Source: a virus. Taken from it: DNA of 64,000 nt. The first letter of the stretch is position 1, and the number at the start of each line of letters is the position of its first letter. Location: positions 107,567 through 171,566 of the IMG/VR virus record IMGVR_UViG_3300021963_004854. The stretch is one strand, 5' to 3'. The notes under the pieces are model-generated. The model did no database searches, was not told the DNA's origin, and saw nothing but the letters and a program-made list of their open reading frames with translations. This document shows, one piece after another, positions 63,943 through 64,000 of the stretch. A program made the translations under genes and the position numbers.

Positions 63943-64000
63943 AAAAGTTCTACTCTCGCCTTGGTTGGCACTGATTACTTTTGCGGTATTGTTAACAGTA
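63917..64000 (+). CDS. 5' end of a membrane protein (cut by window)
   Basis: Starts inside the preceding gene (ATG 63917, 26 bp overlap). Visible 28 residues: basic start MDTLIQKTKKVLLSPW, then a membrane span (LALITFAVLLTV). The proximity of FecR recalls FecR-CHASE2 cyclase pairs, but this cannot be decided from so few residues. Confidence 0.6.
   Translation, partial: MDTLIQKTKKVLLSPWLALITFAVLLTV

Overview
The window is a piece of a large tailed-phage genome with a T4-like gene content, most likely infecting an alphaproteobacterium. Phage evidence: a two-domain endolysin beside tail-fibre-like genes, T4-type primase, RNase H and DNA ligase, a phage nucleotide-metabolism block (ThyX, NrdA, glutaredoxin, NrdB, dCMP deaminase), more than 25 tRNA or tRNA-like genes, and dozens of tiny overlapping genes. 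Host evidence: a GapR (DUF2312) homologue, a DUF465 protein, an Omp25-like barrel protein, a boxA of the rRNA-leader type, and GANTC (CcrM methylation) sites built into the promoters. I could not assign a species.

Layout. 1-4.2 kb: endolysin, EF-hand peptide, tail-fibre-like and LamG-like proteins, coiled-coil membrane protein. 4.2-17.6 kb: replication and nucleotide metabolism (primase, ThyX, epimerase, AbrB-MazG fusion, NrdA, glycosyltransferase, glutaredoxin, NrdB, RNase H, cytidylyltransferase, SpeD, small nuclease-like proteins). 17.6-25.9 kb: a tRNA region covering all 20 amino acids, interrupted by GapR, QueC, a methyltransferase, an SPFH lipoprotein and, at 22.5-24.5 kb, by non-coding stretches that fold into long stem-bounded RNAs, one about 950 nt long with a tRNA-like module inside it. 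25.3-32.9 kb: an AT-rich accessory block (YkuK-like protein, outer-membrane barrel, four 2OG-Fe(II) oxygenase-like proteins, subtilase, PP-loop enzyme, degenerate phosphoesterase, acetyltransferase), largely on the minus strand. 33-54 kb: small early-type genes, many with their own consensus promoter, mixed with dCMP deaminase, AAA+ ATPase, SprT protease, phosphoesterase, HAD enzyme, P-loop kinase, DUF262-HNH protein, DNA ligase and a nucleotidyltransferase. 54.8-57.8 kb: sulfotransferase-like protein and TAGT-type glycosyltransferases, probably for DNA hypermodification. 58.7-64 kb: two holin-like proteins followed by a curli-type secretion operon (CsgF, CsgG, curlin-repeat proteins, FecR).

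Regulation stands out. Many promoters have a TTGACA -35, a 16-17 bp spacer and a -10 element, with GAATC exactly 3 nt upstream of the -10 in ten of them. Most of these carry a second GANTC just before the start codon. This points to control by host CcrM methylation and possibly GcrA. Two tRNA transcription units start with a boxA. Two genes (primase and methyltransferase) look leaderless. speD has a long nested leader structure that would hide its Shine-Dalgarno sequence.

The strongest candidates for undescribed biology are the stem-bounded RNAs in the tRNA array, the GANTC promoter family, the speD leader RNA, the D-arm-less tRNA-Arg and the phage curli operon. Family assignments come from motifs read by eye; no database search was run.
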